Positions 9,167 through 18,083 are shown, counted from the first letter of the stretch. The stretch is 64,000 bases of DNA from Octadecabacter sp. SW4 (GCF_008065155.1 NZ_CP042819.1:3158501-3222500); one strand, 5' to 3'. Notes: generated from the letters alone by a model not told the origin. Translations and numbers: made by a program.

Positions 9167-9778
9167 ATGACCAACACGCTTTACCAGAACGACCTGCCCG
9201 ACGGGCTTGATCTTGGCCCCGTCGTCGCGATCGATTGTGAAACGATGGGACTGAACCCGCATCGCGACCGACTGTGTCTGATCCAGATGTCGGGCGGCGA
9301 TGGCAACTGCCATCTGGTGCAGGTGGCCAAGGGGCAGACCAGCGCTCCCAACCTCTGCAAGATGCTGGCCGATCCGAACGTGTTGAAACTGTTTCACTTT
9401 GGCCGCTTTGACATTGCGGCGATGCTGCATGCCTTTGGTGTGGTCACGGCCCCCGTTTACTGCACCAAGATCGCCTCAAAGATGGTACGCACCTTTACCG
9501 ACCGGCACGGGCTGAAGTTTCTGCTGCAGGATCTTGTCGGCGTCGACATCTCGAAGCACCAGCAACAGTCAGATTGGGGCGCCGAAACCCTGACCGAGGC
9601 ACAGTTGGATTACGCCGCCAGTGATGTGCTTTACCTGCACAAGCTGCGCGACGAACTGGACATGCGCCTTGCCCGCGAAGGCCGCACCGAAATGGCCCAG
9701 GCCTGCTTTGATTTTCTGCCGATGCGCGCCCAGCTGGACCTGACCGGCTGGCCCGAAATCGACATATTCGCGCACTGA
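9167..9778 (+). CDS. rnd: Ribonuclease D, single-domain form
   Basis: A 3'-5' exoribonuclease of the DEDDy group that trims tRNA precursors and other RNAs in the cytoplasm. The 203-residue product has the complete catalytic set: Asp23 and Glu25 (IDCET), Asp82 (GRFD), and Tyr149 with Asp153 (YAASD). It is only the catalytic domain; the C-terminal HRDC domains of the 375-residue E. coli enzyme are absent. Short forms like this are common in alphaproteobacteria, so it is not a truncation. The gene sits just downstream of a tRNA and one base before the kdsD start, so it likely shares a transcript with the LPS genes. Confidence 0.9.
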   Translation: MTNTLYQNDLPDGLDLGPVVAIDCETMGLNPHRDRLCLIQMSGGDGNCHLVQVAKGQTSAPNLCKMLADPNVLKLFHFGRFDIAAMLHAFGVVTAPVYCTKIASKMVRTFTDRHGLKFLLQDLVGVDISKHQQQSDWGAETLTEAQLDYAASDVLYLHKLRDELDMRLAREGRTEMAQACFDFLPMRAQLDLTGWPEIDIFAH

Positions 9779-9779
9779 T

Positions 9780-10748
9780 ATGCCAAATTCAGAAACCTTC
9801 CTTCAGACCGCCCGCCGCGTCATCACAACCGAGGCCGATGCGCTGAACACGCTTGCCAACGGCCTGTCACAGCCCTTTGCCGATGCTGTGGAATTGCTGC
9901 TGAACGCCAAGGGCCGTGTGATCGTATCCGGCATGGGGAAATCCGGCCATATCGCCCGCAAGATGGCGGCGACGTTCGCAAGCACGGGAACGCCTGCGCA
10001 TTTCGTCCACCCCGCCGAGGCCAGCCACGGCGATCTTGGCATGATGGCGCAGGGCGATGTTGTGCTGGTGCTGTCCAATTCAGGCGAAACACCCGAGCTG
10101 GCCGACATGGTCGCCTATACGCGCCGCTTTCGGATTCCGTTGATCGGGGTCGCCAGCCGCGCCGACAGCACGTTGATGAAACAGGCCGATGTGGGCATTC
10201 TTTTGCCCAAAGTCGCCGAAGCCTGCACCACTGGCGTTGTCCCCACGACCAGCACCACAATGACTCTGGCGTTGGGGGATGCATTGGCCGTTGCGATCAT
10301 GGAACATCGCGCATTTACACCCGAGAACTTTCGCGAGTTCCATCCGGGCGGCAAACTGGGTGCGCGCCTCTCAAAGGTCAGCGATCTGATGCACAGCGGC
10401 GATGCGGTGCCTCTTGCCAGCACCAGGGCCCCCATGAGCGACACCTTGCTGACAATCAGCCAAAAAGGATTTGGTGTGGTTGGCGTTCTGGATGACGAAG
10501 GATATCTTTGCGGTATCGTCACCGATGGTGACCTGCGCCGCAATATGAACGGGCTGCTTGACCTGACCGCAGGCGAGGTGATGACCAAGGCGCCGACAAC
10601 GATCGGACCCGATTCATTGGCCGAGGAGGCTGTGGCGATCATGAACGACAAGAAAATCACCTGCCTGTTCGTGGTCGATCCCAGGGGATCAAGAAACGCC
10701 AAGGGCATTCTGCACATCCACGATTGCCTGCGGGCCGGGGTGGTTTAG
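9780..10748 (+). CDS. kdsD: Arabinose-5-phosphate isomerase (KpsF/GutQ type)
   Basis: KdsD converts ribulose-5-phosphate to arabinose-5-phosphate, the first committed step toward Kdo for lipopolysaccharide. The 322-residue product has an N-terminal SIS sugar-isomerase domain (about 30-170) with the phosphate-binding VSGMGKSGHIA at 49-59, and two C-terminal CBS domains (about 200-320) that likely sense metabolites. Length and domain order are normal. It starts two bases after RNase D ends and is followed 4 bp later by lptC. The pairing of kdsD with lptCAB is a known LPS operon layout. KdsB, a later enzyme of the same path, is encoded 11 kb away in this window. Confidence 0.94.
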   Translation: MPNSETFLQTARRVITTEADALNTLANGLSQPFADAVELLLNAKGRVIVSGMGKSGHIARKMAATFASTGTPAHFVHPAEASHGDLGMMAQGDVVLVLSNSGETPELADMVAYTRRFRIPLIGVASRADSTLMKQADVGILLPKVAEACTTGVVPTTSTTMTLALGDALAVAIMEHRAFTPENFREFHPGGKLGARLSKVSDLMHSGDAVPLASTRAPMSDTLLTISQKGFGVVGVLDDEGYLCGIVTDGDLRRNMNGLLDLTAGEVMTKAPTTIGPDSLAEEAVAIMNDKKITCLFVVDPRGSRNAKGILHIHDCLRAGVV

Positions 10749-10752
10749 ACTG

Positions 10753-11346
10753 ATGGGTGCCGATAACCTGTATTCGCAGGTCGTCGCCTACCTCAAGGTT
10801 GCCTTGCCGCTGGCCGCCATCGCGCTGCTTTCAACCTTGTTCCTTTATTCGGACAGAAGCGGCAGTGAAACCGAAATTCCCTATGCCGAGATCGAGGCCA
10901 TTGCCCGCGAGCCCCGCATCGCGTCACCCAATTTCACCGGTATGTCCGAGGACGGATCGGTGATTTCCATTTCTGCCCAGACAGCACGCCCGATCGAAGG
11001 TGAAAGCAGCTTTCTTGTTGATGGCCTAAACGCCGAAATCGACACCGCCGAAGGCACGCACATTGAAATTCGCGCCGGTGAGGGATTTGTAAATACCGCG
11101 CAACGCATCGCACGGCTTGAAGGGCTGGCGCGGGTGGTCACATCAAATGGCTACGAGATGGAAACCAGCGGGCTGACGGCCTCGCTTGCATCGGGTCGGA
11201 TCGAATCCCACGGCGCGCTTGAGGTTCGCACGCCTTTTGGCTCGCTGACAGCGGGGCAATTGGTGATCGAAACACCCGAAGGGGCCGATGGGCAGCGGAT
11301 GCTTTTCAACGAGGGCGTTCGCCTGATATACACGCCGCAAGAATAA
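10753..11346 (+). CDS. lptC: LPS export protein LptC
   Basis: LptC is the bitopic inner-membrane partner that takes LPS from the LptB2FG transporter and passes it to LptA. The 197-residue product has a single N-terminal membrane segment (about 13-32, AALPL-type hydrophobic stretch) followed by a periplasmic LptC/OstA-like beta domain. Sequence identity to the E. coli protein is low by eye, so the call rests on topology, domain style and position between kdsD and lptA. The downstream gene begins 12 bp later. Part of the kdsD-lptCAB operon. Confidence 0.88.
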   Translation: MGADNLYSQVVAYLKVALPLAAIALLSTLFLYSDRSGSETEIPYAEIEAIAREPRIASPNFTGMSEDGSVISISAQTARPIEGESSFLVDGLNAEIDTAEGTHIEIRAGEGFVNTAQRIARLEGLARVVTSNGYEMETSGLTASLASGRIESHGALEVRTPFGSLTAGQLVIETPEGADGQRMLFNEGVRLIYTPQE

Positions 11347-11358
11347 GGAACTTTTCAA

Positions 11359-11847
11359 TTGTCACTTTCGCGCGCCCTCGCTTTTGCTTTGTTTTCACTT
11401 CTTGCCCTGCCCGCATCGGCACAGGGGACTGCAATCACCCTAGGTGGTCTGAACGCCGATCCGGCGGCACCGCTCGAAATTACCGCCGACAGCCTGAGCG
11501 TGGATCAAGACACTGGAATAGCGATCTTTACGGGCAATGTGGTTGTTGGACAGGGCGATCTGCGCTTGTCCGCCGGAGAAGTGCGCGTGGTTTATGACGA
11601 CACCACGGGCGAGATCAACGCGCTCGACATTACTGGCGGCGTCACCTTTGTAACGGCAACTGAAGCCGCCGAATCGCAAACGGCGTCCTATAATCTTGAA
11701 ACCGGTCAGCTGACACTGAGCGGTGAAGTGCTTGTCACCCAAGGCCCCAGCGCGATTGCCGCAGACCGTATGACGGTAAATCTGGAAACTGGCGCCGCGC
11801 GCATGGACGGGCGGGTGCGCACCGTCTTTCAGCAAGGCGAAAACTGA
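11359..11847 (+). CDS. lptA: LPS export periplasmic bridge protein LptA
   Basis: LptA polymerises or bridges LptC to the outer-membrane LptD, carrying LPS through the periplasm. The 162-residue product has a signal peptide ending near ASAQ (residue 22) and an OstA-type domain with repeated beta strands, including PLEITADSLSVDQDTGIAIF and GNVVVGQGDLRL. The start is a TTG preceded by AAGGA at a good distance; no in-frame ATG keeps the signal peptide. The stop overlaps the lptB start as TGATG. The identification is well supported by the neighbours lptC and lptB. Confidence 0.92.
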   Translation: MSLSRALAFALFSLLALPASAQGTAITLGGLNADPAAPLEITADSLSVDQDTGIAIFTGNVVVGQGDLRLSAGEVRVVYDDTTGEINALDITGGVTFVTATEAAESQTASYNLETGQLTLSGEVLVTQGPSAIAADRMTVNLETGAARMDGRVRTVFQQGEN

Positions 11848-12608
11848 TGGCCGACTCTCCTGATCTGACCGTCACCGATGGTGATGTTGGGCTGCGTATC
11901 GTCAACCTGCGCAAAAGCTATCGCAAAAAGGTGGTGATCCGCGATGTATCGATGGATCTCGGGCGCGGCGAGGTCGTGGCCCTGCTGGGTCCGAACGGAT
12001 CGGGCAAAACGACTTGTTTTTATTCCATCGCCGGGCTTGTGACCCCCGAGGGCGGCCATGTGATCATCGACGGGCGCGATGTGACGGCCTTGCCAATGTA
12101 TCGGCGTGCCAAGTTGGGTATCGGCTATTTACCACAGGAAATGTCTATTTTTCGCGGCATGTCGGTCGAGGACAACATTCTGGCTATTCTACAAATCGCC
12201 GAACCGGATCGTCGCGTGCGCCGCGAAAAACTCGAAGAGCTGCTCAGCGAATTTTCCATCGAACACCTGCGCCGCGCGCCTGCCCTTGCCCTGTCAGGCG
12301 GTGAACGCCGCCGCGTTGAAATCGCGCGCTGCCTCGCCGCTGGCCCGAAATACGTGCTGTTGGATGAACCCTTTGCGGGCGTCGACCCGATCGCGGTCGG
12401 CGAGATTCGCCACCTTGTTGCCGATTTGAAAAAACGCGGAATCGGCGTGCTGATCACGGATCATAACGTGCGTGAAACCCTCGAAATTGTGGACCGCGCC
12501 TATATTTTGCACGATGGCAAAGTCCTGATGACCGGCACCGCAGATGAGGTGGTTCAGGACGAAAACGTGCGCCGCGTCTATCTTGGCCAGAGTTTTCGCG
12601 TCAACTAA
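11847..12608 (+). CDS. lptB: LPS export ABC transporter ATP-binding protein
   Basis: LptB is the cytoplasmic ATPase that drives LPS extraction from the inner membrane with LptF and LptG, which are not in this window. The 253-residue product has Walker A GPNGSGKT at 48-55, an LSGGERRR signature from residue 149, Walker B ending in LLDEP with Asp173 and Glu174, and the H-loop histidine in ITDHN. The family-typical text GIGYLPQEMSIFRGM is present. It overlaps the lptA stop by one base. In many proteobacteria rpoN follows lptB; here 223 bp of non-coding sequence and then hpf follow. Confidence 0.96.
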   Translation: MADSPDLTVTDGDVGLRIVNLRKSYRKKVVIRDVSMDLGRGEVVALLGPNGSGKTTCFYSIAGLVTPEGGHVIIDGRDVTALPMYRRAKLGIGYLPQEMSIFRGMSVEDNILAILQIAEPDRRVRREKLEELLSEFSIEHLRRAPALALSGGERRRVEIARCLAAGPKYVLLDEPFAGVDPIAVGEIRHLVADLKKRGIGVLITDHNVRETLEIVDRAYILHDGKVLMTGTADEVVQDENVRRVYLGQSFRVN

Positions 12609-12637
12609 TTGTTGTCGCTGAATGTCGTGGCAGGCCA

Positions 12638-12666
12638 TTGACACCTTGGTTGATCTGTCGCCAAAT
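12638..12666 (+). promoter_or_regulatory. Possible promoter for hpf-ptsN
   Basis: A perfect TTGACA (12638-12643) is followed after 17 bases by a weak CCAAAT (12661-12666). It lies in the 223-bp gap between lptB and hpf, which otherwise shows no gene. The weak -10 keeps this tentative. Confidence 0.35.
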
Positions 12667-12831
12667 GAAGGTGATGACACACTTGGTTTTCTCCTGCACC
12701 ACACGTCGGGCTTTTGGGCCAGACTTGTGTCATAGAACCAAGATTCTGCCATCATACCCGTAACCTGCAGTTTTTTGCCGGGCCTTGGCCCGTTCGGAAA
12801 ATTGCGCGTGCCTGAACATAAAGGAGGAACG

Positions 12832-13407
12832 ATGCGGTATCAGATCAGTGGCAAGCAAATCGACATTGGCGAAGCGCTACAAACCCACGTGAAAACCGAA
12901 CTGGGGGAAATTTTCGACAAATATGCGGGCCGTCCGACCGAGGCCTATGTGGTCTTTTCCAAGTCGGGGCACGAATTTGTTTGTGAGACTGTTGTGCATT
13001 TGTCAACTGGATTGACGGCACAGGCCAAGGCCCATGCTACTGAAATCTATGCGGCTTTTGACGGCTGTAGCGAAAAAATGGAAAAACAGCTGCGCCGCTA
13101 CAAGCGCCGGTTGAAAGATCATCACAAGGATCGTTCGCAACCTGTTGAACTTTCGGACGCAGGCTCATATATCCTCGCCGCATCGGAGGAGTCGGAAGAC
13201 GCCGAACCTGAGAATGTCACATCGATGATCGTGGCCGAAATGGAAGCGAAGATTCCTTCGCTATCTGTCGGCGAGGCGGTGATGCAGATGGAATTGGCAA
13301 ATGCTCCGGTTCTGGTTTTCCGCAACGAAGGACATAACGGGGTCAACGTTGTTTACCGGCGCGACGATGGAAACATCGGCTGGGTTGATCCACGAAATTC
13401 AGGCTAA
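12832..13407 (+). CDS. hpf: Long-form ribosome hibernation promoting factor
   Basis: HPF binds idle 70S ribosomes and, in its long form, dimerises them into 100S particles in stationary phase. The 191-residue product has the N-terminal S30AE/YfiA domain (about 1-105, beginning MRYQISGKQIDIGEAL) and the C-terminal dimerisation domain (about 135-190, ending GNIGWVDPR), joined by an acidic linker. I chose the ATG at 12832 because AAGGAGG lies directly upstream. It is followed 34 bp later by ptsN, the order seen in many proteobacteria. Confidence 0.95.
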   Translation: MRYQISGKQIDIGEALQTHVKTELGEIFDKYAGRPTEAYVVFSKSGHEFVCETVVHLSTGLTAQAKAHATEIYAAFDGCSEKMEKQLRRYKRRLKDHHKDRSQPVELSDAGSYILAASEESEDAEPENVTSMIVAEMEAKIPSLSVGEAVMQMELANAPVLVFRNEGHNGVNVVYRRDDGNIGWVDPRNSG

Positions 13408-13441
13408 AGGTCGGCAGATGCCCGGCTAAGGGACAAGACCA

Positions 13442-13906
13442 ATGCAGCTATCGGATTTGTTGCGACTGGACGGCGTCAAGGTAATTGGCGCTGCCACCAG
13501 CAAGAAACGTTTGTTCCATGATCTTGGCGCAATGGCGCTTGATTCGTTCGATCTCTCGCAGACTGACGTGGTCGATGCACTGCTTGACCGCGAAGCGCTT
13601 GGTCCCACCGGCGTCGGGCATGGTGTCGCCCTGCCCCATGCGCGCCTGCCGGGGCTGGACAAGGTCTGCGGGTTATTCGTGCGTTTGGAAAAGCCACTGG
13701 ATTTTGATTCTGTGGATCGCCAGCCGGTCGATCTGGTGTTTGCCCTGTTTGCCCCCGAAGCGGCAGGCGCGGAACACCTCAAGGCGCTGGCGCTTGTCTC
13801 TCGCACCATGCGTGACGCCGATGTCTGCGCCAAACTGCGCGCAAACACGGACCCCGATACCCTTCATTCAATTTTGACCGAAGTGCACGCTACGCAGGCG
13901 GCCTAA
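13442..13906 (+). CDS. ptsN: Nitrogen PTS phosphocarrier EIIA-Ntr
   Basis: EIIA-Ntr is the last phosphocarrier of the regulatory nitrogen phosphotransferase system and controls potassium transport, nitrogen and stress responses by protein contacts. The 154-residue protein is one PTS EIIA type-2 domain. The phospho-accepting histidine is His66 in GHGVALPHARL. Length is normal. It lies downstream of hpf. Its 3' end overlaps by four bases the 3' end of the sulfotransferase-like gene on the other strand, so there is no room for a separate terminator between these convergent genes. Confidence 0.95.
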   Translation: MQLSDLLRLDGVKVIGAATSKKRLFHDLGAMALDSFDLSQTDVVDALLDREALGPTGVGHGVALPHARLPGLDKVCGLFVRLEKPLDFDSVDRQPVDLVFALFAPEAAGAEHLKALALVSRTMRDADVCAKLRANTDPDTLHSILTEVHATQAA

Positions 13907-15327
13907 CCCCAATCACCGTAACCAAAGGTCATGTAGTCGCGCTGATATACGGCGCGGGTCGCGGTTTCGATCTCGGCGTCATAGATTTCCGCCAGACGCG
14001 CCGCATGCGGGTCACTGGCCTCTGCGGGTCGCGGCATGGTGTCCTTGCCGATTTGGGCCGCAAGTATCGCCAGGTCTTCGCCAAGCCGGTCCTCACGCAG
14101 GATCAGATCAGGCAGCACGAAATGCGCGAACCCCTGCAAGACCCCTGCTTGTGAAGCCCAGGCGGCATCAACCCTGATGCCGGTTTGCGATGCGAGATTC
14201 GCCTTGAGGAACCCCAGAAATGCAAGGAACGCCGTGCGATGCGCCTGCCTGTCATAGCTGTCGTCAGGCATGCTCTTTGGGATCGGCAGTTTGAACCGCT
14301 GGCGTAGGGTCGCGCGGATTTCACCGTAACTGCCTGGCCCCGTTTGCAGGATACGATCACAAAACGCGGCGTGGGCACGGGCAACAGGGTGGCGCACAAC
14401 AGTGAAACTGCGATGGCCTGCGTGCTGGCGTTTCCATTGGCGAATGCTTTTTTGGTTAAAGCCGGACATCAACGCGTCCTGGTCCTGCCCATCCAGTGCG
14501 GCGAGCCACTGATTGATCACAGCTTCGGGACCGGAACGGATGGGCATATAAAGCAGCGGGCTTTGCGGAGCGGCCACGAATGTCGGCACCGCAGGGCCAC
14601 GGCGGGGTTCAAAATTCGGCGTTCGGGTCAGGTTAAAATGGTCGATCTGCCCCAGCGCAATTTCCATCTCGTCATAGTTCTTGACCTTGTCAGACATCGG
14701 GCTTGGGTTTTGTTTCTTCAGGCTATTGTCCAGCGCATCAAGGCGCGTATCGCATCCCAGATAGGCAGCCAAACCGTTCATCACCGCGACGTCCTGCAGG
14801 TCTTCATAGGCCAGATAAAACGCTGTCTGACCTGACCGTTGCAGCGTATTGAGCAGATGCACCTGAAATTCCTGAAGCGCGGCCAAATGGGCCGCGAATT
14901 CCTTGGCATCAAAGATTATTTTCTCGACACGCGCATGTTTGACGTTTGTCAGCTTCCACTGACCCGTGGCCTGAGCGATTTTCCAGCTCACATAGCTTTC
15001 GACCGGATTGCGGGTCAGGATCACCTTGGCGCAGCGCGGATCGGGCAGGCAAACGTCAAGCGCGCGTTTGTCATGGTCATTGAAGAACCGGAAACCAGTT
15101 AGCGTGTCGGGATTATCCTTGATCCGGTTCATCAGCCGATCAGGGTCTGCATCACGTTCCGATTGCGTGACGCCAAGGATTTCCTCGCGGTTGGGATACC
15201 CGATGAAGTGCGGATTGAACGCCTCGCCAACACACGCCAGCCCATCGAATGCATTGATGTTCGTTTCCAGGAAATTGGACCCGGTGCGCATTTCGGCGAA
15301 CACAACAAAATAGTCAAAAGACGCCAT
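13903..15327 (-). CDS. Two-domain sulfotransferase-like protein
   Basis: The 474-residue product looks like two sulfotransferase domains in one chain. The N-terminal domain has a PAPS 5'-phosphosulfate site, MRTGSNFLE at 13-21, and a 3'-phosphate site, ILTRNPVESYVSWK around Arg106 and Ser111, as in Stf0/NodH-like enzymes. The C-terminal half has a second 3'-phosphate-type motif, VVRHPVARA at Arg312, but its P-loop equivalent reads YMPIRSGPEA, so the usual Lys and Ser/Thr residues are missing. The active half is probably the first. It may add sulfate to a surface glycan; the substrate is not shown by the sequence. It is the last gene of a minus-strand glycosyltransferase block and lies 3 bp after the next gene. 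CysQ in the same block would clear PAP. Confidence 0.78.
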   Translation of the reverse strand: MASFDYFVVFAEMRTGSNFLETNINAFDGLACVGEAFNPHFIGYPNREEILGVTQSERDADPDRLMNRIKDNPDTLTGFRFFNDHDKRALDVCLPDPRCAKVILTRNPVESYVSWKIAQATGQWKLTNVKHARVEKIIFDAKEFAAHLAALQEFQVHLLNTLQRSGQTAFYLAYEDLQDVAVMNGLAAYLGCDTRLDALDNSLKKQNPSPMSDKVKNYDEMEIALGQIDHFNLTRTPNFEPRRGPAVPTFVAAPQSPLLYMPIRSGPEAVINQWLAALDGQDQDALMSGFNQKSIRQWKRQHAGHRSFTVVRHPVARAHAAFCDRILQTGPGSYGEIRATLRQRFKLPIPKSMPDDSYDRQAHRTAFLAFLGFLKANLASQTGIRVDAAWASQAGVLQGFAHFVLPDLILREDRLGEDLAILAAQIGKDTMPRPAEASDPHAARLAEIYDAEIETATRAVYQRDYMTFGYGDWG

Positions 15328-15330
15328 GAG

Positions 15331-17028
15331 TTACCTGACCAAATAGGGTTTGCGCGGTTTGGGCTGCACGTTGTCGGGGGCCGTTTCGGTTGGAAAATCA
15401 CCCATCAAATATGGGTGCATCCCCTGGTTCTTGAGGTTCTGAAGAAACTGGCCAAAGCCTGTCAAATCGACAAGGCGCGGCGCTTCGGCCAGGCGGCGCA
15501 GGCTCTTGCCGCCCATTTCATCGACGATTCCTTGCAATGCTTCCATCGGGCTTTCGATAAAATCTGCCATGCTCCAGATTCGAATACGCGCCTTGGCATA
15601 GGGCGACCGCAGGACATTCAAATGATCGCTTTCGATCTTTTGCAGCGCGGCTGCTTCGGCCCGCAGATCGGCAAAGTTGCGGTTGGATTGAAACAAGGGC
15701 ACGGCCCAGGCGCCGGAAATGACGCTGATTTGCGCGTTGGGGTCTTTGGCCATATCCCAGTTGATGATCTGTGTATCACGCGGGCCGAACTGAAAACACT
15801 GGCGTTCGCCACGGGTGTTCCAGATCAGGTTCGTCAGAAACATCCGCGCGTTATAATCCCGCACATTGGGGTTGTTGGACAGCGCACCACTAAAGGTTTC
15901 TTGCCGACCCTCGAATTCGACGACATCGGGCGCGAACAGATGGCCATGCACTCGCGCACCCGTGGCCTTGGCCAGCCAAGTGTCGAAATCCTCGAACAAG
16001 TCGCCAAACCCCTGAAACACGGAATAGGGCGCCGACGTGAAACCGTTTTCCCAGTTTTCGTTGGGGAAACGGCTTTGCATATAAAGGCCCGCGCGTCCTC
16101 GCGTCCGGCGATCGACGGCCTTGGCGAAGATCCGATCAATTTTGCCAGGGTTGGGCTCGGCGCCCTTCATCGCGCCAGCATCGTCACCAAGAAAAGTATC
16201 ATAAAGCCGATCCGCATGACGCCAGATCTTGCGCGCTACAAAACAGTCGGACCGGCGCAAAAGCTGTAGGTGATCGTCGTAAAAGATGTGCGGCTTGCCC
16301 TGAAAATCGAACTTGGACAGGGTCAGCGAACGGCTTTCGATATTCTGCGAATACAGCCGCACAATCGTCTGAAAATAGCTTTCGTCAGGAATCCAGACCT
16401 TGCTGAAATAGCGGTCATAGGTCGGGCGATCGGGGTCTTGCAAAATGGCCGAAAGCGTTTGCCGCGTCAGGCACCACCACTGGCTACCCATGTGCGGAAC
16501 GATTCCGTCAGGTGTGCGGCGATAAAGTTTGAAGCGGCGCTGAAATTCAACGTAGCGATCAAATAGAAACCGGTTCTTTTTCCATGAAAACGGGAACCGC
16601 AGCGTGAACCGTTCATGGTCAAGTCCGCCAACTGTCCACGGCACATCCGCCGTTGTCGCGCTTTCGATGAAGTCGGTGCGCGGCCGGGCATCAAGATAGC
16701 GCTGAAGTTCGGCAACGGGGCGCAGCGGCATGCATGACCCGGACGCAAGATAAACATGCCTGACCTGCGCGAACTTTTCCAACATCAGCTCGGATGCGCT
16801 TTGTGATGCGGCGACGATGCCCCATGTACCCCATTCACAGCGGTGGCGCTTGGAAAACAGCGCATCGGGCAGATCCGCCAGTGCGGCGACAAAAGCATCA
16901 TGGGTTGCGCGATCAACGGATTTGTCGACGTGAACGACGACAGGGCAGTCACTTGCGGCCCAATGCCGGATCACCTGTTCAGCGCGATCCAGCGCGTCGT
17001 GCACCAGCATGACAATCCCGACGGTCAT
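15331..17028 (-). CDS. GT14-like (core-2/I-branching) glycosyltransferase with large C-terminal domain
   Basis: The first 260 or so residues of this 565-residue protein resemble beta-1,6-N-acetylglucosaminyltransferases of family GT14. The start MTVGIVMLVHDALDRAEQV, the phrase VYLASGSCMPLRP and the GSQWWCLTR / DESYFQT segments are typical. The remaining 300 residues form a second region without a function I can name; related Rhodobacterales proteins carry it too as a domain of unknown function. There is no signal peptide or membrane helix. The stop-start overlap with the upstream GT gene is ATGA (17025-17028). It is likely to work on the same glycan as its neighbours; donor and acceptor are unknown. 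Confidence 0.82.
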   Translation of the reverse strand: MTVGIVMLVHDALDRAEQVIRHWAASDCPVVVHVDKSVDRATHDAFVAALADLPDALFSKRHRCEWGTWGIVAASQSASELMLEKFAQVRHVYLASGSCMPLRPVAELQRYLDARPRTDFIESATTADVPWTVGGLDHERFTLRFPFSWKKNRFLFDRYVEFQRRFKLYRRTPDGIVPHMGSQWWCLTRQTLSAILQDPDRPTYDRYFSKVWIPDESYFQTIVRLYSQNIESRSLTLSKFDFQGKPHIFYDDHLQLLRRSDCFVARKIWRHADRLYDTFLGDDAGAMKGAEPNPGKIDRIFAKAVDRRTRGRAGLYMQSRFPNENWENGFTSAPYSVFQGFGDLFEDFDTWLAKATGARVHGHLFAPDVVEFEGRQETFSGALSNNPNVRDYNARMFLTNLIWNTRGERQCFQFGPRDTQIINWDMAKDPNAQISVISGAWAVPLFQSNRNFADLRAEAAALQKIESDHLNVLRSPYAKARIRIWSMADFIESPMEALQGIVDEMGGKSLRRLAEAPRLVDLTGFGQFLQNLKNQGMHPYLMGDFPTETAPDNVQPKPRKPYLVR

Positions 17029-18035
17029 GCCCAGTTCCCTTTAGACATCAGTCCCAGAATTTCCAGCTGCCGCCAGTTGATATATTTCTCGCTCCACTTG
17101 CACCAAAGATCGGGATCGTCCGACAGGCCCGAAGCATAGGCCTTGTATTCGTGGCTATTGGCATAGTGCTGCTTGCGCGACAGTTCCTCGGCGGCCTTGA
17201 CGCTAAAGGTGTCGAGAAACTTGGTATGCAGCAAAACGCCGCTCGCCTTTTCGCCACCCCACTCGTCGTAAACAAGGTTCAATCCCCGCGGCAGCACCAT
17301 ATGTGTGGAACTGACATAGGCATAGTTGCGATCCCATTTGATAAGCGGGATTTTATTGAGAGCAGGCGCGCGCCAGGGTTCATCGGGGAAAAACTTGCGC
17401 GCGCGCGGCCCGCCTTGAATCCACAGATTGCCAAATTTTCGGTTCTTGTAGATCGAATAGTTGCCCGCATCGAACCATGACGCGATTTCAAGCGGATCCT
17501 GATTGCGTTGATAAGGCACATCATCGATGCGCCCCTTGGGATACATATCCAGCAGCATCGCCCCGAAGGATTTGATCGACGATGCATCAAGCCAATCGGT
17601 CAGCGCGCGCAGCGGGCGCGTATCGCAAAACGGATAGACCAGAAATTCATCGGGATCGATAACAAGGCACCAATGCCCGTGCGCATATTTCATCTGCAGC
17701 CAGTTAAGCCAATCAACCCCGAACCGCGCGCGTTTATAGCTGCCCTTGGTCGTCCAAAGCGACACATCGGGTTGATCAGCAAGATATTCGCGCCCGCCAT
17801 CATCGCTGTCGTTGTCGACCATCAGAAAATGGTTCACGCCCTTGTCGCGATAATATTTCAGGAAATACGGTAGGCGGATATCTTCGTTTCGGAAGGTCGA
17901 AAAGACGAGGATATCACCCTTTTTGATTTGCTTGGTGCGGTCCTGAACGGGCTTCAGTTGCCGACGCTTGCGGAACGCACGGATGCGCCAGCGCTTGCGC
18001 TGCAACCTAAGCCGATATGACTGCCAAGCACCCAT
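17025..18035 (-). CDS. Glycosyltransferase family 2/92-like protein
   Basis: The 336-residue product has an unusually basic first 35 residues (rich in Arg and Lys) and then a GT-A type catalytic domain of the Glyco_tranf_2_4 / GT92 style. Visible signs are FSTFRNEDIRLPYFLKYY, the VDNDSDDGG metal or nucleotide loop and the VIDPDEFLVYP motif with its DPDE cluster. No membrane helix is seen, so the basic N-terminus may bind the membrane surface. It overlaps the GT14-like gene by four bases and follows the GT4 gene after 48 bp. The sugar transferred cannot be read from the sequence. Confidence 0.83.
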   Translation of the reverse strand: MGAWQSYRLRLQRKRWRIRAFRKRRQLKPVQDRTKQIKKGDILVFSTFRNEDIRLPYFLKYYRDKGVNHFLMVDNDSDDGGREYLADQPDVSLWTTKGSYKRARFGVDWLNWLQMKYAHGHWCLVIDPDEFLVYPFCDTRPLRALTDWLDASSIKSFGAMLLDMYPKGRIDDVPYQRNQDPLEIASWFDAGNYSIYKNRKFGNLWIQGGPRARKFFPDEPWRAPALNKIPLIKWDRNYAYVSSTHMVLPRGLNLVYDEWGGEKASGVLLHTKFLDTFSVKAAEELSRKQHYANSHEYKAYASGLSDDPDLWCKWSEKYINWRQLEILGLMSKGNWA

Positions 18036-18083
18036 TTACTTCCCTTGATCTTCAGAGGCACCCAGCCTCGCACACCCGCGATA

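Noticed and set aside
12628-12642. Sigma-54-like TGGCAG and TTGAC spacing before hpf
   Set aside because: The GC of the -12 element is missing (TTGA instead of TTGC) and the upstream element is imperfect.
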